A stretch of DNA of 64,000 nt from Amycolatopsis mediterranei (GCF_026017845.1 NZ_CP100416.1:2207343-2271342), one strand, 5' to 3'; counted from the first letter of the stretch, positions 26,772-35,230 are shown. The notes: generated from the sequence alone by a model not told the origin. A program made the numbers and translations.

Positions 26772-27538
26772 CAGCGGTGCCCCTTCCTGAGCGCGTGCGA
26801 GACGTCGCCGACGAGCTCGGCGAACTCACGAGTGAAGCGGATGTCGGGATCCCGCGGCATCGGGAACGGCACGTCGAACCGCGCGACGATGGTGCCCGGC
26901 CGGCCGGACATGACGACGACCTTGGTCGAGAGGTAGACCGCCTCGGAGACCGAGTGCGTGACGAACAGCCCCGCGAAGCGCTGCTCGGCGAACAGCCGCA
27001 GGAGCTCGTCGTTGAGGCGTTCGCGCGTGATTTCGTCGAGCGCCCCGAACGGCTCGTCGAACAGGAACAGTTCGGGGTCGAGCGTGAGCGATCGCGCGAG
27101 CGAGACGCGCATCTTCATGCCGCCCGAGAGCTGTTTCGGAAGGTGCTTCTCGAATCCGTCGAGGCCGACGAGGCCGATCGCGGCGGCCGCCTTCGCGGCC
27201 CGGTCCGCCTTGGCCGCCCGGTTGAGCTCGGCGAGGAGTTCGACGTTGCCCTGCACCGACCGCCACGGAAGGAGCGTCGCGTCCTGGAAGACGTAGCCGA
27301 TGCGGCTCGTGGTCACGTCGGTCGTGCCACCCGAAGCCGATTCGAGGCCCGACGCGATGCGCAGCAGCGTCGACTTGCCGCAGCCGCTCGGGCCCACGAT
27401 CGAGACGAATTCGCCGCGGTCCACGGTGAGGTCGACGCCGCCGAGCGCCGCCGTTCCGTCGGGGAAGACCAGGTCGACGTCGCGGAAGTCCAGCAGGGTC
27501 GAGCGAATGGCCGGCTCGGCCGCGGTCGGGGTGGACAT
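26771..27538 (-). CDS. ABC transporter ATPase (SsuB/TauB type)
   Basis: A 255-aa cytosolic ATPase with all motifs present: Walker A GPSGCGKST (about 46), Q-loop YVFQDATLLPW, signature LSGGMKMRVSLAR, Walker B LFLFDEPFGALD and switch histidine FVTHSVSEA. The wording is that of sulfonate/taurine/pyrimidine-precursor importers. The start is ATG 27538, 11 bases after the deaminase-like gene, and the stop overlaps the permease start. Confidence 0.92.
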   Translation of the reverse strand: MSTPTAAEPAIRSTLLDFRDVDLVFPDGTAALGGVDLTVDRGEFVSIVGPSGCGKSTLLRIASGLESASGGTTDVTTSRIGYVFQDATLLPWRSVQGNVELLAELNRAAKADRAAKAAAAIGLVGLDGFEKHLPKQLSGGMKMRVSLARSLTLDPELFLFDEPFGALDEITRERLNDELLRLFAEQRFAGLFVTHSVSEAVYLSTKVVVMSGRPGTIVARFDVPFPMPRDPDIRFTREFAELVGDVSHALRKGHR

Positions 27539-27549
27539 GGCAAATCCCT

Positions 27550-28800
27550 TCAGGAAACGGGGACGGACAGGGCCGGGAGCTCGCAGCGGGCCTCGGTGAT
27601 CGCGACGACACGACCGCGGTGGATGACGATGCGGTCGGCGGGTGCGGTGGCGATCGCGTCGACGAGGTTCACGGCCCGGATGGCGAGGAAGTCGGCCGGG
27701 GCACCGACCGTCGTCCCCGCGGCAGGCAGTCCCATGACGGAGCGCGCTCCGGTGCTCACGAGCCCGTAGGCCTCCTCCGGGGAGAGGTGGCCCGCCGTGA
27801 CCAGGAGCGACGCGGTTTCGAGTGCGTCGCCGCGGCCCACCGGGTTGAACGGATCGCGCACGTTGTCCGCCCCGGCGCCGAGGCGGACGCCGGCGTCGAG
27901 AAGCTCGCGCAACGGCGCGAGACCGCGCGGCGTCGAAACGGGGTGCTCCCATCCCTGGAGGTAGAGGTTCGTGATGGGCAGGGTGACGATGGCGAGGTCC
28001 GCGGCCTTGACGTCCGCGATGATCGCGTCCCGGCGCGCGGGCTCCAGCGTGCCGAGCCGGACGCAGTGGCTCGCCGTGCGCGGGCGGTCGTCCGGCCAGT
28101 CGCGCACCGCGCGGGCGTAGGCGTCGAGGGTGACCGGGCCGGCGAGGTTCTCGTCGGCGTGGAGGTCGGCGCCGATCCCGCGCCGCTGCGCGATCGCCAG
28201 CAGCCGGGCGAGATCGGCCGCGGGGTCGGGAGCGAGGTGCGGAGCGCCGCCGACGAGCTCGATCCCGGCGTCCAGGACCGCTTCGACGTGGTGGTCGGGG
28301 CAGTGCGGCCCGGCGAGCGCCACGAGCTGGATGTCCATCAGGCCCGCGAGTTCCGCCCGGACCTGCACGAGGGCACGGGCTGCGCGCGTCACGTCTTCGA
28401 GGCCCGCACCGCAGTCTTCGAGGACGTCGACGTGGGACCGGATCGCCGTGGTGCCTGCGGCGAGCATCGCGAGGGCCTGCGCCCGGGCGCGCTCGACGAT
28501 CGACTCGACGCTCATCGCCGACGCGTGCGCCCGCCACGCGTCGATCGCGGAGCCGAGGTCACCGAGCTTCGGGTCGGCGGCGTCGAAACTCCGGGCCTTG
28601 TCGAGATGGGCGTGGGGCTCCGCCGGTGCCGGAAGCAGCAGCCGGCCACGCAGATCGAGCGCCGGCTCGAGGGCGCCGCCGGTGCCCGCGGTGGTGATCG
28701 CGCTAACCACGCCCGAGGCGAACGAGACGTCCACGACGCGCCCGTCGGGCAGCTGCGCGTTGCGCACCGCGGCGAGCGGGCGGGGCAGCGGGTTCGTCAT
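27550..28800 (-). CDS. Cytosine-deaminase-like amidohydrolase
   Basis: A 416-aa TIM-barrel amidohydrolase. First metal ligands are in APAEPHAHLDKA (about 58-70), then SHVDV (near 120), the DLHADEN motif (near 195), the ASHCVRL His (near 232) and the GAGADNVRDPFNP aspartate (near 300). That set fits cytosine/creatinine deaminases, which deaminate cyclic amidines. I start at ATG 28800 with GGAGAA five bases upstream; the longer open frame runs through the operator. It is the first gene of the six-gene operon. Confidence 0.88.
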   Translation of the reverse strand: MTNPLPRPLAAVRNAQLPDGRVVDVSFASGVVSAITTAGTGGALEPALDLRGRLLLPAPAEPHAHLDKARSFDAADPKLGDLGSAIDAWRAHASAMSVESIVERARAQALAMLAAGTTAIRSHVDVLEDCGAGLEDVTRAARALVQVRAELAGLMDIQLVALAGPHCPDHHVEAVLDAGIELVGGAPHLAPDPAADLARLLAIAQRRGIGADLHADENLAGPVTLDAYARAVRDWPDDRPRTASHCVRLGTLEPARRDAIIADVKAADLAIVTLPITNLYLQGWEHPVSTPRGLAPLRELLDAGVRLGAGADNVRDPFNPVGRGDALETASLLVTAGHLSPEEAYGLVSTGARSVMGLPAAGTTVGAPADFLAIRAVNLVDAIATAPADRIVIHRGRVVAITEARCELPALSVPVS

Positions 28801-28840
28801 GCGTTCTCCGGTGTCGGTGTTGCGGAACTGCGGGGATGGT

Positions 28841-28867
28841 GCGAATGTTGACCGCATCAACATTCGC
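28841..28867. promoter_or_regulatory. Palindromic operator in the divergent catabolic promoter
   Basis: Perfect 11-bp arms GCGAATGTTGA and TCAACATTCGC separated by CCGCA. It lies 40 bases upstream of the deaminase operon and about 90 upstream of the XRE-cupin regulator gene. Position and symmetry make it the likely regulator binding site. Confidence 0.75.
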
Positions 28868-28954
28868 TGACGGTACGGAGCCGAGATTTCCGATGTGTAA
28901 AGCCCCGTGTTCTTTGTGTTGCCCTTGCGGCTCGGCGGGGCGGTGGCGGTCACC

Positions 28955-29560
28955 GTGAAGGAAGCCGATCACGCGTCTTCACGCATCGTCGACGAGCAGG
29001 CCGAGCGGGTCGGCACGCGCATCCGCGAGCTGCGCCGGTCCCGGGGTCTCACGCTCGTCCAGCTGGCCGGGCGCACCGGGCTTTCGCATCCGTTCCTCAG
29101 CCAGCTGGAACGGGGACACACCCGGCCGAGCATGGTTTCGCTCGACCGCATCGCGAAGGCCCTCGGCACGACGCAGGTCGAGCTCATCGCCGCCGGCGCT
29201 CCGGGCTTGCCGGACGCCGACATCGGGCGAGCCGACGTGCTGCGCGCCGGCGAGGGCGCCCGCAACCAGTTCCCCCATGGCGAGGTCAGGCTGCTGACGC
29301 GCGGCAGGCGGGCGTTCGACCCGATCGAGTGGACCGGAACGACCACCGAGTTCGGGGACTATTTCCGCCACCCCGAGGACGAGTTCGTCCACGTCGTGGG
29401 CGGGGCGCTCCTGCTGGACCTGGAGAAGGACGGGACGGTCCGGCTCGACGCGGGCGACTCCGTCTACTACCCGGGCGGCACGGCACACCGCTGGTGCTCG
29501 CCCGACGGATCGCGGTTCCACCTCGTCGTGGTGAAGCAGAAGCTCCTGGAGGACGCATGA
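28955..29560 (+). CDS. XRE-cupin transcriptional regulator
   Basis: About 201 aa: an N-terminal helix-turn-helix of the XRE type (IRELRRSRGLTLVQLAGRTG, then LSQLERGHTRPSM) followed by a cupin ligand domain (DEFVHVVGGALLLDLE, GDSVYYPGG). Such proteins sense the pathway substrate and control the adjacent catabolic genes. The start is uncertain: GTG 28955 gives a compact protein, and GTG 28943 is possible. Its stop overlaps the reductase start by four bases (ATGA), so it is co-expressed with the plus-strand half of the cluster. Confidence 0.85.
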   Translation: MKEADHASSRIVDEQAERVGTRIRELRRSRGLTLVQLAGRTGLSHPFLSQLERGHTRPSMVSLDRIAKALGTTQVELIAAGAPGLPDADIGRADVLRAGEGARNQFPHGEVRLLTRGRRAFDPIEWTGTTTEFGDYFRHPEDEFVHVVGGALLLDLEKDGTVRLDAGDSVYYPGGTAHRWCSPDGSRFHLVVVKQKLLEDA

Positions 29561-30489
29561 TCGACCTCGTGGTGCTCGCGAAGATCCCCGCTGCCGACGG
29601 CGTCGTCGTCCTGGATCTGGCGGCCGCTCACGGCGGCAGCCTGCCCGCGTGGCGGCCCGGAGCGCACATCGACCTCGTGCTCCCGACGGCGGACGAGCGT
29701 CAGTACTCGCTCTGCGGGCCCTTGGCCGCGGGCACCTGGCGGATCGCCGTGCGGCGGGCCGAGGCGGGCCGCGGGGGATCGGCGTATGTCCACAATGTCC
29801 TCGAGCCGGGGATGTCGCTGCGGGCCCGTGGGCCGGTCAGCCACTTCGAGTTCCGGCCGGAGGTTCCCGCGCTCTTCGTCGCCGGCGGCATCGGCATCAC
29901 CCCGATCCTGCCCATGATCGAGGCGGCCGAGGCCAGCGGCACGCCGTGGCGGCTGGTGTACGCGGGGCGCACGCGGGCGTCGATGCCGTTCGCCGAGGAG
30001 CTGGTGCGCCGTCACCCCGGGAAGGTCGAGCTGAGGGTGAGTGCCGAGGGCGCCCGGCTCGACCCCGGCCGGCTCCTGGAGGTTCCCGTGGCGGGAACCG
30101 TCGTCTACTGCTGCGGGCCCGCGGGGCTCATGGACGACGTCGAAGCGGCGATGCGGGCCTGGCCGCGAGGTTCCCTGTGCATAGAGCGATTCGCGCCGAA
30201 GACGGTCCCGGTGCAGGCTGATGTGGCCTTCGAGGTGGAGTTCGCGCTGTCCGGCGAGGTCCTTTCGGTGCCACCCGGAAAGTCCATTTTGGACGTCGCC
30301 GAGGACGCCGGGGTGCTCGTGCTCTCCTCGTGCCGTGAGGGCACGTGCGGGACGTGCGAGACCGCGATTCTCGACGGCACCGCCGAGCACCGGGACTCGA
30401 TCCTCAGCGAGGACGAGCAGACCGCGAACCGCACCATGATGATCTGCGTCTCGCGTTCGCGCGGCGGCAAGCTCGTCCTGGATCTGTGA
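29557..30489 (+). CDS. Oxygenase-type ferredoxin reductase (phthalate dioxygenase reductase family)
   Basis: A 310-aa flavin/iron-sulfur electron-transfer protein: an FMN-binding domain (RQYSLCGPL near 48), an NAD-binding domain (FVAGGIGITPILPM near 108) and a C-terminal plant-type [2Fe-2S] ferredoxin domain with ligands in SCREGTCGTCET (about 260-268) and a fourth in MMICVSR. It normally passes electrons from NAD(P)H to a Rieske oxygenase or demethylase. No oxygenase is encoded in the cluster. It overlaps the regulator by four bases and precedes an amidohydrolase by six. Confidence 0.88.
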   Translation: MIDLVVLAKIPAADGVVVLDLAAAHGGSLPAWRPGAHIDLVLPTADERQYSLCGPLAAGTWRIAVRRAEAGRGGSAYVHNVLEPGMSLRARGPVSHFEFRPEVPALFVAGGIGITPILPMIEAAEASGTPWRLVYAGRTRASMPFAEELVRRHPGKVELRVSAEGARLDPGRLLEVPVAGTVVYCCGPAGLMDDVEAAMRAWPRGSLCIERFAPKTVPVQADVAFEVEFALSGEVLSVPPGKSILDVAEDAGVLVLSSCREGTCGTCETAILDGTAEHRDSILSEDEQTANRTMMICVSRSRGGKLVLDL

Positions 30490-30495
30490 CAGCCC

Positions 30496-31791
30496 ATGCT
30501 CACGATCCGGGATGCAGAGCGCATTCTCGTCGATTCGTCCACAGAGGACAGCGGCGACCTTGCCCTCGACGATGGTTCCCCGCACGAGACGGTGCTCGAT
30601 GCTTCCGGATGCGTGGTGACGCCGGGGCTCGTGAACGCCCACCACCACCTCCTGCAGAGCGCGTTCCGCACCCTGCCCGGAACGCGGGGGGTGCCGATGG
30701 CCGAATGGCTGCCCGCGATGGCCGCCGCCTACGGGAGAGTGGGCCACGACCCGGAGTCCTACGCCGTCGCCGCCTCGGTCGGCGCGGCCGAAAGTCTCCT
30801 GTGCGGCGTCACGACCATCGCGGACCACCATCTGAACTGGCCGCACGGCGCCCCGATCGCCGACACCGTCGCCCTCGCGAGGGCGACGGCGGAGGCCGTC
30901 CGGTCCCTCGGCGCCCGGCTCGTCTTCGTGCGCGGCTCGGCACGGGACGATCCGGAGTGGGCGGGCGAGTCCGCCGAGGCCATCGTGACCGCGCTCGTGC
31001 CCGGGGGCACCGGCGGAGTCTCGCCGGACGGCCTGCTCCAGGTCGCCGTTGGCCCCGCCGGGGTCCATTCCGACGCGCGGGAGACGTTCGCGGCCCTCGG
31101 TGCGGTCGCGGCCCGCCACGCCCTGCGCCGCCGGACCCAGGCCAACGAGCAGGTCGACACCGCGATCGCCGTCGCGCGCTACGGGCGCAGGCCACTGCAG
31201 CTCCTCGACGAATGGGGCTGGCTGGCACCGGACGTCACCGTGGCCCACCTGTGTGACGTCACGCCCGGAGAGATCCGCCTTCTCGCGCGGGCGGGCGTGA
31301 CCGCGACGCACGCGCCGGGGTGCGACGTGCCCATGGGGTGGGGAGTCGCGCCGGTGGCCGCGCTGATCGAGGCGGGTGTCGTCGTCGGCCTGGGCACGAG
31401 CGGCGGGGGCAGCAACGACGCCGGGCACCTGCTCGCCGATGCCCGGCTCGCCCTCCAGGTCTCGGGCCTCGTGGGCCCGCAGCTGCCCGCCCGCACCGTG
31501 CTCGGGATGGCCACGGCGGGTTCCGCCGCGGGGCTGGGGCGACCCGAGCTCGGGCAGCTGGGTGCCGGGTCGGCGGGCGACTTGTGCGTGTGGGACGTGT
31601 CCGGCGTCGCCGACGCGGGGGTGCACGATCCCGTGGCGGGACTCCTGTGGGCTTCGCCCGGGCGGCGGCCGAAACACGTGGTCGTCGGAGGCCGCGTCGT
31701 CGTGCGGGACTACCGGCTGGTCGCGGCCGACGAGGCGGAACTCGTCGCCCGCCTGCGCGAACGGCTCTCTCGCACGCCGCCGATGGGCTGA
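30496..31791 (+). CDS. AtzB/8-oxoguanine-deaminase-like amidohydrolase with altered metal site
   Basis: A 431-aa amidohydrolase-fold protein. The first metal motif is present (GLVNAHHHLLQSA near 48) and the third-strand His is present (VAHLCDV near 248). The usual HTHLxE segment reads RRRTQANEQVD, and the usual V-D-G near the end of the barrel reads GTSGGGSND. The metal ligands that match are thus incomplete, and either the chemistry differs or it is a divergent deaminase clade. The gene is six bases after the reductase, last in the plus-strand operon. Confidence 0.75.
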   Translation: MLTIRDAERILVDSSTEDSGDLALDDGSPHETVLDASGCVVTPGLVNAHHHLLQSAFRTLPGTRGVPMAEWLPAMAAAYGRVGHDPESYAVAASVGAAESLLCGVTTIADHHLNWPHGAPIADTVALARATAEAVRSLGARLVFVRGSARDDPEWAGESAEAIVTALVPGGTGGVSPDGLLQVAVGPAGVHSDARETFAALGAVAARHALRRRTQANEQVDTAIAVARYGRRPLQLLDEWGWLAPDVTVAHLCDVTPGEIRLLARAGVTATHAPGCDVPMGWGVAPVAALIEAGVVVGLGTSGGGSNDAGHLLADARLALQVSGLVGPQLPARTVLGMATAGSAAGLGRPELGQLGAGSAGDLCVWDVSGVADAGVHDPVAGLLWASPGRRPKHVVVGGRVVVRDYRLVAADEAELVARLRERLSRTPPMG

Positions 31792-31955
31792 CTTCGAGGG
31801 GGTTGCGAAGCCGGCCGGGGTTCTGCCCGTGGGGACAGGACGGGGCGGACTTCCGGGCAGCGCTGCGGTCCGGCGGCACCCGTGCACAACCTGATTCCGT
31901 TTCTGACGTCTTCGGAGACAAAGGCTTCCACAAAGGCTGCAAGAGGGGCGTCGAG

Positions 31956-32840
31956 ATGGAATTCACCGCGAAGAAGACAATCAAAACGGCCATGGTGGCC
32001 GGGGCGTTCGCCGCCACCGCGCTGCTTTCCGCGTGCAGCGGAAACAGCGTCGCGGGCAATGGTTCTCCGGTGAAAAACGAGACGGCGACGGCGGCCGCGG
32101 AGCAGGTGCCCGAAGGTGGCGGCCTGGGGGCGGCCACCGGCGGTTCCGGCGGTGCGGGCGCCGTGTCGAACGGCGACGTCGACTGCAGCAGGTACGGCGG
32201 CCAGGTCGGCGCACCCGGGCGGCCGAAGATGGACCTGATCGCGGTGGCCGCCACCGACGGCACCACACCGGGCTGCACCGAGGCGTTCACCGTGATCACG
32301 GAGTACTACCAGAAGCTGCCGCAGGCCGAAGGCCCTGGTGAGCGGGTCCTCGACGTCCAGGGGAAGTGGACCTGCGCCCGTCAGGCCGGCTCCGAAGGCA
32401 GCCAGGGCGCAGTGGGCTGCAGCGTGCCCAACGGTTCCCTGCAGCTGGAGACCAGGCCCGCGGCGGGTACCGGCAAGGCGCCGGTCCGCAAGTTCCCGAA
32501 CACCACCCAGGCAGTGGAGTTCACCGGGTACGACGCCGGGGTGCGGATGGTCCGCTTCCAGCTGGTCACCCGCCAGGACGGCGGTCCGGACAACAGCCAC
32601 TACGTGCCGCTCGACGGCAAGACCTACCGGCTTCCGCTGCAGAAGGGCGGCCAGGTGCTCAGCGCGGCCACCCTCTGCCCGGGCGAATCGGTCACCATCG
32701 ACGGCCAGGGCTACGGCAACGGGCCGTGCGGCCAGAACCAGCTGCTCCAGCAGCTTAAGGACGGCAACTCGATCCTCGCGCAGATCAGCGTGAACGGCGA
32801 CGACGAGATCACCACGGTCAAAGAGATCTACCACCCCTGA
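31956..32840 (+). CDS. Secreted lipoprotein, unknown function
   Basis: A 294-aa protein with a lipoprotein signal (VAGAFAATALLSAC, Cys near 27). A Gly/Ser/Thr-rich linker (about 30-70) follows, then a globular domain with several cysteine pairs (DCSRYGG, PGCTEAF, WTCAR, VGCSV). It has no family I recognise; small secreted actinobacterial proteins with this layout are common. ATG 31956 has AGAGGGG upstream. It is separated from the amidohydrolase gene by 164 bp without visible coding content and followed by a terminator. Confidence 0.75.
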   Translation: MEFTAKKTIKTAMVAGAFAATALLSACSGNSVAGNGSPVKNETATAAAEQVPEGGGLGAATGGSGGAGAVSNGDVDCSRYGGQVGAPGRPKMDLIAVAATDGTTPGCTEAFTVITEYYQKLPQAEGPGERVLDVQGKWTCARQAGSEGSQGAVGCSVPNGSLQLETRPAAGTGKAPVRKFPNTTQAVEFTGYDAGVRMVRFQLVTRQDGGPDNSHYVPLDGKTYRLPLQKGGQVLSAATLCPGESVTIDGQGYGNGPCGQNQLLQQLKDGNSILAQISVNGDDEITTVKEIYHP

Positions 32841-32856
32841 GCCAGGGAAATCGAAA

Positions 32857-32888
32857 ACCGGCAGCCGGGAATTCACCGGGCTGCCGGT
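32857..32888 (+). terminator. Terminator after the lipoprotein gene
   Basis: Ten-bp arms ACCGGCAGCC and GGCTGCCGGT with a 12-nt loop, followed by CTTT. It lies 16 bases after the stop codon. Confidence 0.75.
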
Positions 32889-33051
32889 CTTTCGCCTCGG
32901 CCCGGAATGGCACGCTCACCCGCAATTGTCCGGCGCAATGCCATCCAGGCTCCGCGCGCGGGCAGCGACGGACGGTCAGGCGGGTCTGTCGCCGGCGGGT
33001 GGCTCACCCACCGGCCGGCCGCTGAGTTTTCGTTATGGAGAAATCGTCGTG

Positions 33052-33147
33052 ATGTATGCGCCCAGCCTGCTGGACCCGGCCGCGGAATCGTTGAAGCTGT
33101 CGGACGCCGGCCTGGAGAAGCTGCTGGCCCCGTGGCTCGACCGCTGA
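33052..33147 (+). pseudogene. 88-aa orphan gene, copy C, internally deleted
   Basis: Keeps the ribosome site GGAGAAATCG, the start MYAPSLLDPAAESLKL and the end LEKLLAPWLDR, but the middle 57 codons are gone in frame, leaving 31 aa. Flanking DNA matches copy A on both sides. Confidence 0.85.
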
Positions 33148-33155
33148 GCGGTGGT

Positions 33156-34808
33156 TCAACCGATGCGGTAGAGGTGTCCGCCCTGGACGGCGAGCACCGC
33201 TGACGGGCCGTTCGTGGGGCCCGCCGTCGCCTGCCACGCCGTCGCTCCCGGGGCGGCCTTCGGGGTCTGCCCGGGGGTGAGGGGCAGGCCCGTGATGCCG
33301 CCGCCGGTGACCGTGCCGGTTCCGTCGGTGATGAGGATGCAGTCCGGCCGGGTGCCGTTGACGACGGCCCAGCCGGTGGTGATGCCGCCCGCGTCGGTGG
33401 CGGGAGCGTCGAGGGCGCCTGCCGATGCCGGTGGGGCCGTCGCCAGGTCGAGGCGGCTGCCGAGTTCGGGGCCGTGGCAACCGAGCGTGAAGCCGTCGTT
33501 GAACGGGTAGGCGCCCAATGCGCGTGCCGCGGGGCCGGCGGCACGCTGGATGTGCAGGGCCTCCAGCGCGGCGGGGGCGTCGACGCGCAGGGCGATCGCG
33601 GACAGGGCGAGCGGCGCGTAACTGCGCCGGGCTTCGTCGGCCTTGCCGCCGCCGATCGCGTGCGTGACCAGGGACAGTGCGACGACCGCCGTGACGAGGT
33701 ACCGCGTCGGCCACTGTGGACGGTGCACGGTGGCCAGGACGAGCAGCGCGACCGTGGCCAGCGCGGCGATCAGCACGTACCGGCTGATCAGCCCGACGTT
33801 GCCGCCGGGAACGTCCGTCGTCGTCCGGCCGAGCGCGAGCATGAACGCCAAGAGGACCGCATAGCAGGCCAAACCCGCCCATCCGGCGTCGGTCGCTGCC
33901 GGTCGGTCGATGACGGTGTGGCGGAGCAGCAGCGCGAGCAGGGCGACGGTGAGGCCTCCGGCGACGACCGCGAGGACGGCGATGTCCACTGACCACAGTC
34001 CGCCGACCGCGGCGGCGAGGACGGACAGCCGTCCGTCCGGGTCGAAGGCGTCCGTCGCCCCGGACTGCGTCCCGGCCGGTTTGGTGAGCCACCACGCGGC
34101 GAGGATGACGAGCCCGGCCGCGGCGGGAATCACGATCCGGACGCGGGATTCCCGGCGCAGCCAGGCGATGACGGCGAGGACGAACCAGATCGGCAACGCG
34201 GCACCGAAACTCAGGCAGCCCAGCACGGCGGCCACGGCCGCGCCGACCGGGCGACCGTGGTGGGCGCAGGCGATCGCGATCGTGCAGGCGGTGACCGCGG
34301 GGACCCAGCTGATGCCGTTGGTGCCCTGCAGCCACAGTTCGGTGGCGTGGGAGGTGAACAGCAGCCACGACAGGGCCGCGGTCAGCGCCGCGCGTGTCGC
34401 CGGGGACAGTTGTCGCGGCAGCATCGTGCGCAGGGTGACCACGATGACCGCGAGCAGGGCGATGGTGAGGACGGTCAGGACGCGGTTGTCGCCGCCGAAC
34501 CACGCGGCGTCGGCGTAGAAGAGCAGCGAGGGCACGACGAACGGCTGGTCGAGGTGGTAGGTGAAGACCTGGCCGAGCAGGAGGTGGCCGGTGTCGTCGG
34601 TGATCTTCGCGAAGACGTGCCAGTAGTCGAGCAGGACGTGCATCTTCGGCGCGCGCACGGCGGCCAGGAGGGCCAGCGCGAAGGGAACGGCGGCGAAGAC
34701 CCCCAGTGCCGCGACGCCGAGCCGAGGCGCGGAATTCCGCCGGACCTGCGCGGCCGTGCGCGGGATCGGTGCGGTGACGTCCGGGGCCTCGAGCGCGGGC
34801 TGGGGCAT
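33156..34808 (-). CDS. 550-aa polytopic membrane protein, unknown function
   Basis: A membrane protein with about ten hydrophobic helices over residues 25-410 and a C-terminal extracytoplasmic domain (about 430-550: CHGPELGSRLD, then a beta-rich GTVTGGGITGLPLTPGQT). The layout resembles GT-C glycosyltransferases or mannosyltransferase-like proteins, but I see no diagnostic DxD loop, so this is only a suggestion. ATG 34808 follows an AGGAGA site; upstream frame extensions are non-coding. It is convergent with the 88-aa gene remnant. A decayed copy is at 13801-14866. Confidence 0.75.
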   Translation of the reverse strand: MPQPALEAPDVTAPIPRTAAQVRRNSAPRLGVAALGVFAAVPFALALLAAVRAPKMHVLLDYWHVFAKITDDTGHLLLGQVFTYHLDQPFVVPSLLFYADAAWFGGDNRVLTVLTIALLAVIVVTLRTMLPRQLSPATRAALTAALSWLLFTSHATELWLQGTNGISWVPAVTACTIAIACAHHGRPVGAAVAAVLGCLSFGAALPIWFVLAVIAWLRRESRVRIVIPAAAGLVILAAWWLTKPAGTQSGATDAFDPDGRLSVLAAAVGGLWSVDIAVLAVVAGGLTVALLALLLRHTVIDRPAATDAGWAGLACYAVLLAFMLALGRTTTDVPGGNVGLISRYVLIAALATVALLVLATVHRPQWPTRYLVTAVVALSLVTHAIGGGKADEARRSYAPLALSAIALRVDAPAALEALHIQRAAGPAARALGAYPFNDGFTLGCHGPELGSRLDLATAPPASAGALDAPATDAGGITTGWAVVNGTRPDCILITDGTGTVTGGGITGLPLTPGQTPKAAPGATAWQATAGPTNGPSAVLAVQGGHLYRIG

Positions 34809-34995
34809 CGGTCTCCTGCCGAAGGGTGGGGTGGGGGCCGGCGACGGCCGGACCGGCTGCGATCGTAGCCGGTGAGTTTCCGCCCGCGGATGGCGGTGAC
34901 CAGGGCTGATCATCGATGATGTCCGCGTCCGCGGACTGGGCGGCGCCGGCGTCAAGGCGGCGAAGTTCTTCCGCAACGGCAGAAGTGGTGAGCGC

Positions 34996-35211
34996 ATGAC
35001 ATCCGGAGCGGGCGACCGGCTCATCGAATTCCTCGACGGCCTGCGGAGGGGAGCCGTGCTGCGCGGGAACGACGGGCGGAAATTCGTGCTCGTCTTCCCG
35101 CTGGCCGGTTCCTTTGTCCGCGTGGTCCAGGGTCGGGTCATGACCAGCGCTTCCACGCACGCCGATCCGGCGGCTGCCCGCAAGGGCGGTGACTACGTCC
35201 TGTTGGACTGA
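34996..35211 (+). CDS. 71-aa orphan protein at the island edge
   Basis: A short open frame with a GGTGAG site and ATG 34996, encoding MTSGAGDRLIEFL- and ending GGDYVLLD. Beta-rich, Arg/Gly-containing; no family recognised. The 90 bases before it (34905-34995) also read as coding-like DNA in the same frame (VRGLGGAGVKAAKFFRNG) without a start codon. It may therefore be the tail of a larger deleted gene fused to the end of repeat block C. Its status as a real gene is uncertain. Confidence 0.4.
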   Translation: MTSGAGDRLIEFLDGLRRGAVLRGNDGRKFVLVFPLAGSFVRVVQGRVMTSASTHADPAAARKGGDYVLLD

Positions 35212-35230
35212 GGAGAGGCCTGGTGCGTGC

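Larger units (their letters stand above)
33020..34904. repeat. Direct-repeat block C (deleted 88-aa gene plus intact membrane gene)
   Basis: Same order and orientation as 13491-14858: the region just upstream of the 88-aa gene (GCTGAGTTTT-CG, matching the rlmN stop area), the 88-aa gene, the convergent membrane gene and its promoter. Homology ends at GGCGGTGACC in both blocks. The two blocks lie about 19.5 kb apart. Confidence 0.85.

Noticed and set aside
13491..35211. Phage or integrative element with integrase at rlmN
   Set aside because: No integrase, excisionase, transposase or tRNA gene is seen, and the repeats are kilobase homologous blocks rather than short attachment sites.
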